Part shown: positions 40,049 through 49,421 of the stretch, piece by piece
How positions within the stretch are numbered: the stretch's first letter is position 1
Layout of the letters: each line of letters begins with the position of its first letter
DNA from: Flammeovirga aprica JL-4
GTDB taxonomy: Bacteria > Bacteroidota > Bacteroidia > Cytophagales > Flammeovirgaceae
DNA: 64,000 bases
Assembly: GCF_012844305.1 (NCBI RefSeq)
Contig: NZ_JABANE010000015.1
Location: 41,906-105,905, forward strand
Direction of reading: 5' to 3'
The notes under the pieces: model-generated
The model's input: only the letters and a program-made list of their open reading frames with translations
What the model was told of the DNA's origin: nothing
The model's database searches: none
Translations under genes and position numbers: made by a program

Positions 40049-40915
40049 ATGACAATAATAACTGCACTTTTGGCTTTGGGAGGACTGACACTCCTACTCG
40101 CCATCATGCTGATTGTTGCCAACAAAAAGTTCTATGTCTACGAAGACCCAAGAATTGATGTTGTCAACGATCTACTACCGCAGGCCAATTGTGGTGCTTG
40201 TGGATTTCCAGGGTGTAAACCTTTTGCAGAAGCAGTTGTCAAAGGTGAAATATTACCTGGAAAATGTTCAGTAAATACAGAAGAAGGTCAGCAGGGTATT
40301 GCTTCTTACTTAGGGGTAGACTTGGGTAAAGAAGAAAAGCAAGTGGCTCGTCTCGCTTGTGGTGGTGGTACCAACGTTGCTGTCAATAGATCAAAATACG
40401 AGGGCCTCAAAACGTGCCAAGCTTCCTCATTGATTTCGGGAGGTGACAAAGGCTGTTTCTGGGGTTGTTTGGGTTTAGGAGATTGTGCCGTTTCTTGTGA
40501 TTTCGATGCGATTTCACTTAATGAACATTCTCTTCCGGTAGTTGATGTAGACAAGTGTACGGCTTGTGGTGATTGTGTGGAAGCATGTCCGAAAGGGTTG
40601 TTCTCTATCCACCCTATCAGCCATCGCTTGTGGGTCAACTGTAAAAACCTTGAAAATGGTGATGCAGTGTTAGAAGAATGCCAAGTAGGTTGTTCGGCAT
40701 GTGGAAAATGTGCCGTAGATGGAAAAGGCAACTTGATCCAAATGATCAATAATTTACCGGCGATTGACTACGATAAAGATCACAAGTCACAAGATGCTAT
40801 CCAACGCTGTCCTACAGGGGCTATCGTTTGGTTAGATGATAAGAAAGGTATTGTAAAAGGTCCTGAAAGTAAAAAGATTATTCGCAAAGGAAAAAGAAGA
40901 TTGGAAACTTCTTAA
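40049..40915 (+). CDS. rnfB: RnfB, ferredoxin-interacting iron-sulfur subunit
   Basis: The protein has 288 residues. A hydrophobic N-terminal helix (MTIITALLALGGLTLLLAIMLIV) is followed by the Fe-S domain NCGACGFPGCKPFAEAVVKGE. Further clusters are DKCTACGDCVEACPKGLF, VGCSACGKCAVDG and RCPTGAI. RnfB takes electrons from reduced ferredoxin. I chose ATG 40049 because the helix then begins at the N-terminus; the frame is open to 39986. In most rnf operons rnfB is contiguous with the other genes, whereas here it follows the FNR gene and a palindrome block. Confidence 0.95.
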   Translation: MTIITALLALGGLTLLLAIMLIVANKKFYVYEDPRIDVVNDLLPQANCGACGFPGCKPFAEAVVKGEILPGKCSVNTEEGQQGIASYLGVDLGKEEKQVARLACGGGTNVAVNRSKYEGLKTCQASSLISGGDKGCFWGCLGLGDCAVSCDFDAISLNEHSLPVVDVDKCTACGDCVEACPKGLFSIHPISHRLWVNCKNLENGDAVLEECQVGCSACGKCAVDGKGNLIQMINNLPAIDYDKDHKSQDAIQRCPTGAIVWLDDKKGIVKGPESKKIIRKGKRRLETS

Positions 40916-41028
40916 TTTTTTAAAATACCAGCAATCCTTTATTACTAGCATGTGTATCAGGTAGGTATATCATAAAATGAATACTTTCCGAAGTACATTA
41001 TCATTTGCTTTTTAAAATTAGTGTAAAG

Positions 41029-41070
41029 CGTATCAATCTCATTTCTTGTGAGTTATTGATACGTTTTTTT
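41029..41070 (+). terminator. Intrinsic terminator of the PFOR-Rnf operon
   Basis: CGTATCAAT (41029-41037) pairs with ATTGATACG (41055-41063), extended by CTCA/TGAG, and is followed by seven T. It lies about 115 bases after the rnfB stop. Confidence 0.8.
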
Positions 41071-41087
41071 ATTAAAAAATCAACTTC

Positions 41088-41289
41088 AGTACTAGGACAA
41101 AAGTAAAAGAATGTTTCTTGCACCATAGTTAAAACTACGGGCAGGTGATAGGGCAACCTAATCAAGACTAAAGTCTTGAAGGTTGGGAACGAAGACAACA
41201 CTTTAGTGTTGTTGGAGTCAATATCACTAGCCCATGATTTCAGTCATGGTGCTCGTAATTCTTTGTTCCATTCCTCCTATTCTAGTACT
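41088..41289. repeat. Cloverleaf-forming repeat, copy 1 (202 bp)
   Basis: The ends are inverted (AGTACTAG at 41088-41095 and CTAGTACT at 41282-41289). Inside, arms GCACCATAGTTAAAACTACG and CATGATTTCAGTCATGGTGC are each hairpins. GGGCAGGTGATA near the left arm and a partly changed TATCACTAGCCC near the right arm pair with each other. Between them are AAGACTAAAGTCTT and AACACTTTAGTGTT hairpins. The whole folds as a four-arm cloverleaf. It lies just upstream of the first sensor kinase. Confidence 0.8.
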
Positions 41290-41412
41290 TAACATTAAAT
41301 ACAATTATACTCAACCGAAATTAATTACAACAACCTTAGATTAATCCCAAAACAACTTTTAAATTGCAAATTGATTTCTGAATTACATTCTACTTCTCTA
41401 CTATAAACTAAA

Positions 41413-43173
41413 ATGCTTAAAACACTTACTATATTTCTTTTTTGTATTACTTACTCTTTACTTTTTTATACAAAATGCCACGGAACCCCAAATCAGTATA
41501 CAATACAAACAACTGTATTATCATCTGATAGCTTGCCTTCATTTATACCTATAATTGAAGAAAAACCATTTATTGTTAAAAGCATAAAGTATGCTGAAAT
41601 AAGAATTGATTCAAAAGTCAAAGGAGATCAAATTCTACATTTTTATAGCAATAGCACTCATGACATCAAATTTTGGGTGATAAAATCTGATACAATATCC
41701 AGGTATCTTCAGTTTGGTGATAATGTTCCTCACTTTGACCAAGATAGTAGTAATGGAATAAGTATTCCTCTTTCATTTAAAGCAGGTGAAACAAAAAAGA
41801 TATATTACAGTATTTTTGATTTGGGGTTTGCCTACAATGACAGTTTTACCTTGGTCAGTCCTGAGGAATTAGATCAGCTATATGATTATGATAAAAAAGT
41901 AAGGATTGTATGCAGATCGATTATTGGAATATTCTTATTTATTGGTCTATACCTAGGAATCTACTTTCGTAAAAAAGTATTCTTCTATTACTTTTTCTGC
42001 TCCTTCACTGGCATTGCATTCGTAGAAGGTGAATTCAGTCATATTCTTCATTTTCTACCTGATAATGTAAATGGTAAATTCATGCAGTCGATTTACGCTC
42101 AACTCTATCACTGTTTTTACTTTTTCTTTTATTACTCACTGGTTTTTAATAGTAAAGGGTTAAAACCTTTCTTTAATAAAACGATGAAATCGTATCTCTA
42201 TCTTACTGGTATTAATATTATTTTCATCTATGTACTTCAACAAAACAGCACATTTTTTTCTAACTATAACGTCGTGGTCAGTTTTACAAGTTTTATGTGC
42301 TGTTATATATTTATAATGTACCTGCTTTATAAAGGCTTTCAACTTAAAATACCAATAGTAAAACCCGTTGCCTTTATCTTCATGGTGAATTTCTTTGTTG
42401 TGATTATCTTCTCTGTCCTTACTAATCTAGGAATTATCTCAAAAGACAATCTCTCAAGGTATATCATTTATTATCTTTTCGCTTTTGATTCTACTTACTA
42501 TATTTTTGTAATACTTTATAAGTACTACCAATTGACCAATGAAAAAAAGGCATTACTCATAAAATATAATATCCTGCAAAGGGATTATTCTTTAGCTCTG
42601 ATGGAAGGGCAAGAGAATGAGAAAAATAAAATAGGGAGAGAATTACATGATCATATTGGAGGTAACCTTGCATTGTTAAACAAGAAGGATCTGCATTTTC
42701 AATATAATTCAGAAGATTTACTTCAGAATACCATCAATAGCCTTGAAGACATCATTAAAGGTTTGTCTAAAGAATCTAATAAAGAACATCATTTCAAATC
42801 AGAATTAGAACAACTATTTCAGCCTTATTCAAAAAATAATTTCAGAATACACCTCAAGCTCAATATCAAGAAGCTTCAATCACCTTATATTCAACGTCAG
42901 CTATATAGAATTTGTCAAGAATTACTTACGAATGCGATAAAACATAGTCAGGCAAAAAATGTTTATTTTCATTTCGATTATATTTCAGAGGCGAATGCAA
43001 TTGACCTCCATTATGCAGATGATGGAATTGGTTTCAATAAGACCTCAGAAAATAAGGGAATTGGATTAAAAAACATGAAATATAGGGTTGAAAAATTAAA
43101 AGGGAAAATGGAGATTTTAGAGGTAGAAGAAGAAACTAAAATTGACTTCCTTCATATACAACTCGGTGAATAA
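41413..43173 (+). CDS. 7TM sensor histidine kinase (DISM-type), paralogue 1
   Basis: The protein has 586 residues. A signal peptide precedes a periplasmic beta domain (about 25-165, KYAEIRIDSKVKGDQILHFY...YYSIFDLGFAYNDSF), then seven hydrophobic helices (about 170-370), in the manner of 7TMR-DISM receptors. A short coiled linker (LQRDYSLALMEGQENEKN) leads to a HisKA_3-type dimer domain with GRELHDHIGG (His near 412). The ATPase part has ELLTNAIKHSQAKN, DDGIGF and KGIGLKNMKYRVEKLKGKMEI. It should phosphorylate a response regulator, but none lies nearby. It is closely related to the next gene. Confidence 0.88.
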   Translation: MLKTLTIFLFCITYSLLFYTKCHGTPNQYTIQTTVLSSDSLPSFIPIIEEKPFIVKSIKYAEIRIDSKVKGDQILHFYSNSTHDIKFWVIKSDTISRYLQFGDNVPHFDQDSSNGISIPLSFKAGETKKIYYSIFDLGFAYNDSFTLVSPEELDQLYDYDKKVRIVCRSIIGIFLFIGLYLGIYFRKKVFFYYFFCSFTGIAFVEGEFSHILHFLPDNVNGKFMQSIYAQLYHCFYFFFYYSLVFNSKGLKPFFNKTMKSYLYLTGINIIFIYVLQQNSTFFSNYNVVVSFTSFMCCYIFIMYLLYKGFQLKIPIVKPVAFIFMVNFFVVIIFSVLTNLGIISKDNLSRYIIYYLFAFDSTYYIFVILYKYYQLTNEKKALLIKYNILQRDYSLALMEGQENEKNKIGRELHDHIGGNLALLNKKDLHFQYNSEDLLQNTINSLEDIIKGLSKESNKEHHFKSELEQLFQPYSKNNFRIHLKLNIKKLQSPYIQRQLYRICQELLTNAIKHSQAKNVYFHFDYISEANAIDLHYADDGIGFNKTSENKGIGLKNMKYRVEKLKGKMEILEVEEETKIDFLHIQLGE

Positions 43174-43307
43174 ATGGAGATAAAATTAGCCGGAAAATGA
43201 AACGGCAACGTTAATAGATGAGCATTTTTAGGTTTATCTAAGATATATTGTAACTTGTAGAAATTAAATATTATCTAAATTTTCCATCTACATTTAATTT
43301 AGTAGCT

Positions 43308-45101
43308 ATGCTTACTAAAATTGTTACTAATTTTTATTTTTTACTCTTCTTTACTGCTTTTTTAACTGGATGTGACAGTAAAAGTTCAACTGATCAGATT
43401 ATCATTCAAACCCATGAATTTGAAGCTGATGCACTTCCTTCGTTTATGCCCATTATTTCAGAAAGACCTTATTTAATTAAAAGCATCAAATACGCCTCTA
43501 TCAGCCTGGAAGCGAAGGAAAAGACAGATCAAGTATTATTATTTAATGGAGCTACGTTCTATGACTTCCAAATATGGATTTCAGAAGGTGACACAATCGC
43601 TAAACATCTCCACTATGGTAACACAGTGCAAAATTTCCCAGAAGATAAAACGGAAGGTATTACTATTCCACTGTCATTTGAAAACGGTGAGAAAAAGATA
43701 ATTTATTACAGTATTCATGATTTAGGGTATGCTTTCAATGATAGTTTTAGTGTGAAAAGCCCTGAAGAGTTGCAACAGCTTTATGTGTACGAGAAATATG
43801 TGAAAATTATATGCCGTTCCATTCTTGGTGTCTTTTTCTTTTTGGGCTTATTTCTTGGTTTCTATCTGAGAAAAAAAATATTTTTCTATTACATCCTTTA
43901 TGCTGTCACTGGCTTAGGCTTTATAGAAGCAGAATATGGTTTTATTCTTCACCTTATACCAGACTCTTTTAACAGTAAGCTCGTACAAACAATTATCGTA
44001 CAAGTACATCATCAATTTACTTTTTTCTTTTTCTACTCATTAATTTTTAATGGTAAAGGAATTGACAGAAGGTTTAATAAAACGATGAAAGCCTTTCTTT
44101 TCATTTGCTTTCTCAATTGTATTAGCTATTTCATATTTCCTCAAGACTCCCCTTTTATCAATGATTTTTTCATTCTAGTCGGTGGTGCCTCAAGTATGAC
44201 TTTCGCTTATTTATCTGTTAGTTATATGCTTTATAAAGGAATCCAGCTCAAAATTCCAATTGCAAAACCTATCATCTATATCTTTGCTTTAAATCTGATC
44301 ATTATCATGCTTTTTTCAGGGCTTGCCAACCTTGGTATGATGCAAAAAAATGAAACTTCAAGGACTATTTTTTATTATTTATTTACGTTCGATTCTTTCT
44401 ATTATATCACTGTAATACTCTATAAATATTATAGTCTTATTCAAGAGCGAAAAGCACTCCTGATGAAATACAATGAGCTACAAAGAGAGTATTCGCTGGC
44501 ACTTATGGAAGGACAAGAAAATGAGAAAAATAGAATCGGCAGAGAATTACATGATCATATAGGGGGAAATCTTGCAATGATTGATAAAATGGGAGTGGTG
44601 TTTAAATATAATGCTTCGGATATTTTGGCGGATACGATCAGCAGTCTGGATGATATGATTAAAGGACTAGCACCAAAATCTTCATTAAAAAATAACTTTA
44701 AGGAGGAATTAGAAAAGATATTCGAACAATACAAAACTACAGTGGTCATTCACTTTACCATCAATATTAATTCCTTGAATTCCCCTTTTATAGAAAGTCA
44801 GCTTTATAGAATTACACAAGAACTTCTTGCTAATGCTGTCAAACACGGTCAGGCTCAAAATATTTACTTCAATTTCAATTATATCCCCGCTCAAAATATC
44901 ATTAACCTGCATTATTATAATGACGGTGTTGGAATAACTAAAAACACAGATAGTGAAGGGATTGGATTTAGAAATATGAAATACAGAGTGGAAAAATTAA
45001 AAGGAAAAATGGAAGTTGAAGAAGTTAAAGAAGGCTGTAAAATTAATTTTATCAATATTCCTCTTGACCGTTCTATCACACAAATTTCACCGGAAAAATA
45101 G
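43308..45101 (+). CDS. 7TM sensor histidine kinase (DISM-type), paralogue 2
   Basis: The protein has 597 residues. A lipoprotein-like signal (TAFLTGCDSK) replaces the plain signal of paralogue 1. The periplasmic domain (KYASISLEAKEKTDQVLLFN...YYSIHDLGYAFNDSF), seven helices and the kinase core follow the same plan. GRELHDHIGGNLAM (His near 415), ELLANAVKHGQAQN, NDGVGI and EGIGFRNMKYRVEKLKGKMEV are all intact, so it should be active. It begins 134 bases after paralogue 1 and is followed by a cloverleaf repeat. The ligand is unknown; carbohydrate is possible from the domain type. Confidence 0.88.
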   Translation: MLTKIVTNFYFLLFFTAFLTGCDSKSSTDQIIIQTHEFEADALPSFMPIISERPYLIKSIKYASISLEAKEKTDQVLLFNGATFYDFQIWISEGDTIAKHLHYGNTVQNFPEDKTEGITIPLSFENGEKKIIYYSIHDLGYAFNDSFSVKSPEELQQLYVYEKYVKIICRSILGVFFFLGLFLGFYLRKKIFFYYILYAVTGLGFIEAEYGFILHLIPDSFNSKLVQTIIVQVHHQFTFFFFYSLIFNGKGIDRRFNKTMKAFLFICFLNCISYFIFPQDSPFINDFFILVGGASSMTFAYLSVSYMLYKGIQLKIPIAKPIIYIFALNLIIIMLFSGLANLGMMQKNETSRTIFYYLFTFDSFYYITVILYKYYSLIQERKALLMKYNELQREYSLALMEGQENEKNRIGRELHDHIGGNLAMIDKMGVVFKYNASDILADTISSLDDMIKGLAPKSSLKNNFKEELEKIFEQYKTTVVIHFTININSLNSPFIESQLYRITQELLANAVKHGQAQNIYFNFNYIPAQNIINLHYYNDGVGITKNTDSEGIGFRNMKYRVEKLKGKMEVEEVKEGCKINFINIPLDRSITQISPEK

Positions 45102-45105
45102 TCTT

Positions 45106-45308
45106 AAGTACTGTGACAAAAGTAAACGAGTGTTTCGTGCACCATAGTTAAAACTATGGGCAGGTGATAAAACAATCTAATCAAGACTAAAGTCTTGAAG
45201 ATTGATAACGTAAGCAACACTTTAGTGTTGGTGGAGTCAGTATCACCTGCCCATGACTTCAGTCATGGTGCACGTAATTATTATTCCATTTCTTCTGTTA
45301 CAATACTT
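45106..45308. repeat. Cloverleaf-forming repeat, copy 2 (203 bp)
   Basis: The ends are inverted (AAGTACTG... and ...CAATACTT). The arms GCACCATAGTTAAAACTATG and CATGACTTCAGTCATGGTGC form hairpins, and GGGCAGGTGATA pairs with TATCACCTGCCC. Two inner hairpins AAGACTAAAGTCTT and AACACTTTAGTGTT match copy 1. It begins 5 bases after the stop of kinase paralogue 2. Confidence 0.85.
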
Positions 45309-45467
45309 CATTTTACCCCAAAAAACAACTGCTCAATGTTACATGAATACATAAACAGCTACAAGTTGTTATTACTGTAAACTTCATTGGATTTCTTCTT
45401 GAATTAGTAGTAACTTTAATTAAAAATAACTCCGCCTCTTTTATCAAAATTATTCCATTTAGTATAT

Positions 45468-45995
45468 ATGCTTACTAAAAAAGCAGCTAATTTCTATTTT
45501 TTCATTTTTAACATCTTCTTGCTAACAGGATGTAACGCAGACAAATCTACCGATCATGTCCTTCAGTATCATGAACTGCAGGTTGATGCCCTACCCTCTT
45601 TTGTCCCGGTAATTCCCGATAAAGCATACCTATTTAAGAGTATTAAGTATGCGAAAGTCGATATTGTAGCAAAAGAAGACATCGAAAAAGTACTCTTCTT
45701 CAATGGATGCACCTTTTATGATTTTAAGCTTTGGGTGATGGAAGGAGATTCAATTTCACACCACCTTCATTATGGAAATACCGTTAAGAATTTCCCAAAT
45801 GATAAATCAAAAGGAATCTTTATGACTCTAAGCTTTAGGGCTGGTAAAAAAAAGACTTTTTATGATTTAGGGTTTACTTATAATGACACCTTTAGCATTA
45901 AAAAAATAAGACACCCGATTGAGAACACTACAAAAGGATGTACAATTAGTTTTATCAACGCACAAATAAGTCAAAAGCAAACCAACGTATCATGA
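45468..45995 (+). pseudogene. Remnant of a third 7TM sensor kinase with most of the gene deleted
   Basis: The open frame has 175 residues. The first ~145 align with the lipoprotein signal and periplasmic domain of paralogue 2 (NIFLLTGCNADKSTD, LPSFVPVIPDKAYLFKSIKYAKVDI, DLGFTYNDTFSIK). The last ~30 residues (ENTTKGCTISFINAQIS) align with the extreme C-terminus of paralogue 2 (KEGCKINFINIP). All transmembrane helices and the kinase core are missing, so an in-frame deletion of roughly 1.3 kb joined the two ends. The product would be an exported, lipid-anchored sensor domain. Its TGA overlaps the next ATG, so it may still be translated. Confidence 0.8.
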
Positions 45996-47737
45996 AATTA
46001 TATTTACCCTTCTTTTTAGTACTTATTTCTTTTTGCTCTTGTCATACAAAAAATGATGAAAGCTTCACTTACGAAATATGCAACGTGTGTAAGTTTGATG
46101 AGGAAAACTTATCAAATGAGGTCGCATGTCAGGACACCACCTTTGGCGATGGAGATCTCTATTATTTTAAAGTGAAATTACACAGTAGTATAGATCAGGA
46201 TTTAGTTTTGAAAATTAATAGCGTGATCGTAAAAAGCTTTAAAATATGGGTAGTGAGTGATCATCAATTACTTGATAAAATGCAATATGGATGGGAACAC
46301 AAAAACATCCCAAAGGGAATTACATACAGCCTGGGTGAGACGATCCCAATTAAAGCCAATCAAGAAATTAGTGTATACTGCGAAATCTACGATGAACTAT
46401 GGCCCGTAAACCAAAGTGTCAAAGTTTATCCTTTACAACAGTTTCAAGAGATCTATCAATTAGAACGGTCTGTAAAAATTATATGCAGGTCGTTAATTTT
46501 CCTGACCATACTTATAGGGTTACTATGTGTTGTTGTTCTTAAGCAAAGAGTTTTTGTGGTGTATGTGATTTGTGCCGTATTGTATGTTGCTTATCCTGAA
46601 ACTGAATATGGTTCACTAGTGGATTATATTTCGTTAGGGATTGCCCCTTATAATAAATACTTTCTGCTTATCATTTCAAATGCATACCATTATTTTGCTT
46701 TAGAATTATACTCTTATATTCTTTTCCAAAGAAGTAACTATTTAGGAACATACGGTTTGATCTTGAAAAAATCAGTACTTCCTCTTATCGCTATTCATTT
46801 ACTGTTTATGGTCTTCGGTGAATCTCAATTTGTGATAAACCTGCAACAGCACCTAGTTGATTTTGCAGTATTGATGGTGTTACTTTCGGATATTGGTATT
46901 ATGCGTTTGCTCTATTTAGGTATCAAGGAAAAAAGAAGAGTTGTCTATTATGCTCTTGGAATCTTTATGATCACTGCCATGACAGTATTTGTATTTTCAG
47001 TCCTCCCCAACGCACATGTAGTTGAAAAAAGAGAGGTCAATAGATATATCTTCCATATCATTATCACTTTTGATATGATCGCTTATCTCTCCCTCCTATT
47101 TTACCAAACCTATTTAGTCTACAAGGAAAAAATGGCTTTGGAAAAACTACAATTTGAAATCAACCAAAAATATTCTTCTGCATTAATTGAAGGGCAAGAA
47201 GAGGAGAGAATACAAATAAGAACAAAGTTAGAGGAAGAAGTCAATCAAAAATTAGATCACATTCAGCAATCAGAAAACATCAATAATCCTTCGATTCTTT
47301 CCTCTATCAGTAAAACAATTTCAAAAGTAAGAACCATAAGTCACTATTTGGTTTCTCCTGATTTTGAAAATGAAACATTTTATGATGTAATAGAAGATTT
47401 GTGTCATCAGAAAAAATATAACCTAGCAAAGGTTCACCTTAGTATTCCTTCCGTTGAAATGGACATGGATCTACTGATCAAAAATCAGATCTATAGAATT
47501 ATCCAAGCTTTATTGGACTTATCAATTGAGGATAATCAAAAGCAAACCATACACCTTAGCTTGCTTATGGAAGACCATAAAATCAATATCTATTTTGAAA
47601 ATGATCTTCCTCTTCAACTTTCAAACTCCAAAGCTTTACAACAACTCAAAAACAGAGTGTATACCATTAATGGCATTATTGAAATCAATGCTTCTGAATT
47701 GGGTACGTATATTGGTATAGAGAGAATAAGAATTTGA
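45992..47737 (+). CDS. 7TM sensor kinase homologue lacking catalytic residues (pseudokinase)
   Basis: The protein has 581 residues with a lipoprotein-like signal (ISFCSCHTKN), a periplasmic domain, about seven helices (about 170-370) and a kinase-like C-terminus. The linker ALIEGQEEERIQIR aligns with ALMEGQENEKNRIG of paralogue 2, but the phospho-acceptor motif LHDHIGG is LEEEVNQ. The ATP-binding N-box ELLxNA is ALLDLS, and the glycine-rich DDGIGF segment is replaced by ENDLPLQ. It therefore should neither autophosphorylate nor bind ATP normally. The frame is intact over its full length, which argues for a kept non-catalytic role, perhaps by dimerising with the active paralogues. Confidence 0.85.
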   Translation: MKLYLPFFLVLISFCSCHTKNDESFTYEICNVCKFDEENLSNEVACQDTTFGDGDLYYFKVKLHSSIDQDLVLKINSVIVKSFKIWVVSDHQLLDKMQYGWEHKNIPKGITYSLGETIPIKANQEISVYCEIYDELWPVNQSVKVYPLQQFQEIYQLERSVKIICRSLIFLTILIGLLCVVVLKQRVFVVYVICAVLYVAYPETEYGSLVDYISLGIAPYNKYFLLIISNAYHYFALELYSYILFQRSNYLGTYGLILKKSVLPLIAIHLLFMVFGESQFVINLQQHLVDFAVLMVLLSDIGIMRLLYLGIKEKRRVVYYALGIFMITAMTVFVFSVLPNAHVVEKREVNRYIFHIIITFDMIAYLSLLFYQTYLVYKEKMALEKLQFEINQKYSSALIEGQEEERIQIRTKLEEEVNQKLDHIQQSENINNPSILSSISKTISKVRTISHYLVSPDFENETFYDVIEDLCHQKKYNLAKVHLSIPSVEMDMDLLIKNQIYRIIQALLDLSIEDNQKQTIHLSLLMEDHKINIYFENDLPLQLSNSKALQQLKNRVYTINGIIEINASELGTYIGIERIRI

Positions 47738-47752
47738 TTCATCTAAAAAATA

Positions 47753-47778
47753 AACCTCATGATACACATCATGAGGTT
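47753..47778 (-). terminator. Intrinsic terminator between convergent units
   Basis: AACCTCATGAT (47753-47763) pairs with ATCATGAGGTT (47768-47778). The T-rich tract follows on the minus strand, so it mainly ends the P450-ferredoxin-reductase operon, although the hairpin could also act on the kinase transcript. Confidence 0.75.
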
Positions 47779-47829
47779 ATCAACTATAACTATTATTCCT
47801 TGTCTTAAGGAAGTGAAATGAAGTACCTG

Positions 47830-49080
47830 TTAAACGTTAATCTCCGTCTGAATGAGAAGGTTTTTAGGTGCCAATTTCTCTTCTGGATCCATTAGTTTTT
47901 TCTTATCAAGTTGAGCATTTTGCTGGATCATTTTCATACCTACCACATAGGCCTTTGCATTGTTAATGGCATATACTGAGCGTATTTGATCTCCTTTGAA
48001 AAACCAAATCGACCATTTGTTTTCTGCTTCTCTTCTGATAATATGATTGTCTGAATCAATTGTAAGACCTACAATCTGTAATTTCACATCATACTGATCA
48101 GACCAGAACCAAGGCAAACTGTTATACGCTTCAGGGTTTCCTGTAATGGATTTAGCAACAATCTTTGCTTGATCTACTGCATTTTGTACGGATTCTAAAC
48201 GAATCGATTGATCATAAATGGTATTATAATGAGTATTACAATCTCCTACTGCATAAATAGTATCTTCAGAAGTTTGACAATAGCCGTTCACCACAATTCC
48301 ATTTTTGTAATCTAAGGCTAACTGATCACTCAGTGTTTGATTGACATAAACCCCTACTCCCATAATGATCATATCACATTCAAACGCATTACCTTGATCG
48401 GTGATGATCGTCTGTGTACTTCCCTCATTATTGATTTCAGATACACTTGCATTCAACTGAATCTGAACACCATTCTTTTGATGTAATTCAAATAAAAAGT
48501 CAGACAGTTCATCGGCATTCACTTTAGGTAAAAGCTTTTCTTCTCTTTCAAAAACAGTTACTTCTAGTCCTAATTTTCTTAGAGAAGAAGCTGTTTCTAA
48601 ACCAATATAACCACCACCGATGATACCCACTTTCTGTACACCACTTTCTAATGCAGACTGAATCCCTTTTACATCTTGGATATTGCGCATTACAAAAAGG
48701 TTTTGAGCCGTATCGATTCCTTTAATTGGAGGAATAATTGGTGAAGCACCTGTCGCTAAAACCAAATAGTCATACGTGATTACATCATTGGAAGACAAAT
48801 AAACAGATTGTGTAGTTTTATCCACTTTTACCACTTCCTTACCTAAAAGCAAGTCAATCCCTTCATTAGCATAACTCTGTTCTCCCTTCAACGGAATGTA
48901 CCCACTTTCATCCTTTACTGTAAGATAAGTTTTTGAAAGTGGTGGTCTTTGGTAAGGCAAATTAGGGTCCTGATCGATGACCACAATCTTACCTTCCCAA
49001 CCTTCTTTTCTCAAGGAGAAAGCCACGTTGATACCTCCGTGACTTCCACCAATGATTACACAGCATTTATTATTATCCAT
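47830..49080 (-). CDS. NAD(P)H-dependent ferredoxin reductase of the P450 system
   Basis: The protein has 416 residues, typical for putidaredoxin-reductase-like flavoproteins. FAD-binding GGSHGGINVAFSLRKEGWEGKIVVID is at the N-terminus, followed by LPYQRPPLSK, the NAD-binding GIIGGGYIGLETASSLRKLG and the second FAD motif YAVGDC. It transfers electrons from NAD(P)H to the [2Fe-2S] ferredoxin. The ferredoxin gene ends one base before this start, and the P450 gene lies further upstream on the same strand, so the three form one monooxygenase operon. Confidence 0.95.
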   Translation of the reverse strand: MDNNKCCVIIGGSHGGINVAFSLRKEGWEGKIVVIDQDPNLPYQRPPLSKTYLTVKDESGYIPLKGEQSYANEGIDLLLGKEVVKVDKTTQSVYLSSNDVITYDYLVLATGASPIIPPIKGIDTAQNLFVMRNIQDVKGIQSALESGVQKVGIIGGGYIGLETASSLRKLGLEVTVFEREEKLLPKVNADELSDFLFELHQKNGVQIQLNASVSEINNEGSTQTIITDQGNAFECDMIIMGVGVYVNQTLSDQLALDYKNGIVVNGYCQTSEDTIYAVGDCNTHYNTIYDQSIRLESVQNAVDQAKIVAKSITGNPEAYNSLPWFWSDQYDVKLQIVGLTIDSDNHIIRREAENKWSIWFFKGDQIRSVYAINNAKAYVVGMKMIQQNAQLDKKKLMDPEEKLAPKNLLIQTEINV

Positions 49081-49389
49081 TTACTTCACTACATTAAGCA
49101 CCAACCCATCAATCTCCTCTGTCACCTGCAATTGACAGCATAAACGGCTGTACTCATTCGCATCATCATCCAACTCCAACATATCCTGCTCGATCTCACT
49201 TGCTACCCCTAACTTATCGACTGTTGCCGGATCTACCTGCACATGACAAGTGGCACATGAACACACACCTCCACAGTCACCATCAATTCCTTTTACGTTA
49301 TTTTGTACTGCCAATTCCATCACCGAACCCGCTGTTCCCTCTACTACAATTGACTCTTGCTCTTTTGTTATAAATGTTATTTTAGCCAT
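49081..49389 (-). CDS. [2Fe-2S] ferredoxin, adrenodoxin/putidaredoxin type
   Basis: The protein has 102 residues. The cluster ligands Cys39, Cys45 and Cys48 lie in GDCGGVCSCATCHV (C-x5-C-x2-C) and the fourth Cys is in SRLCCQLQV. It carries electrons one at a time from the reductase to the P450. It is directly followed by the reductase gene. A perfect palindrome at 49422-49447 separates it from the P450 gene. Confidence 0.96.
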   Translation of the reverse strand: MAKITFITKEQESIVVEGTAGSVMELAVQNNVKGIDGDCGGVCSCATCHVQVDPATVDKLGVASEIEQDMLELDDDANEYSRLCCQLQVTEEIDGLVLNVVK

Positions 49390-49421
49390 TTCTATTCGTG
49401 TTATATTGGATGTCTCATCAT

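Noticed and set aside
40306..40749. 147-codon minus-strand frame inside rnfB
   Set aside because: It is antisense to the Cys-rich iron-sulfur region; its length comes from the codon composition of that region.
41088..41289. Possible CRISPR array or tRNA from the repeated hairpins and cloverleaf shape
   Set aside because: There is no regular direct repeat-spacer pattern, and the fold lacks tRNA landmarks such as the T-arm consensus and CCA-proximal stem.
45195..45380. 61-codon plus-strand frame in the cloverleaf repeat
   Set aside because: It covers hairpin sequence of a non-coding repeat, and the other copies do not keep the frame.
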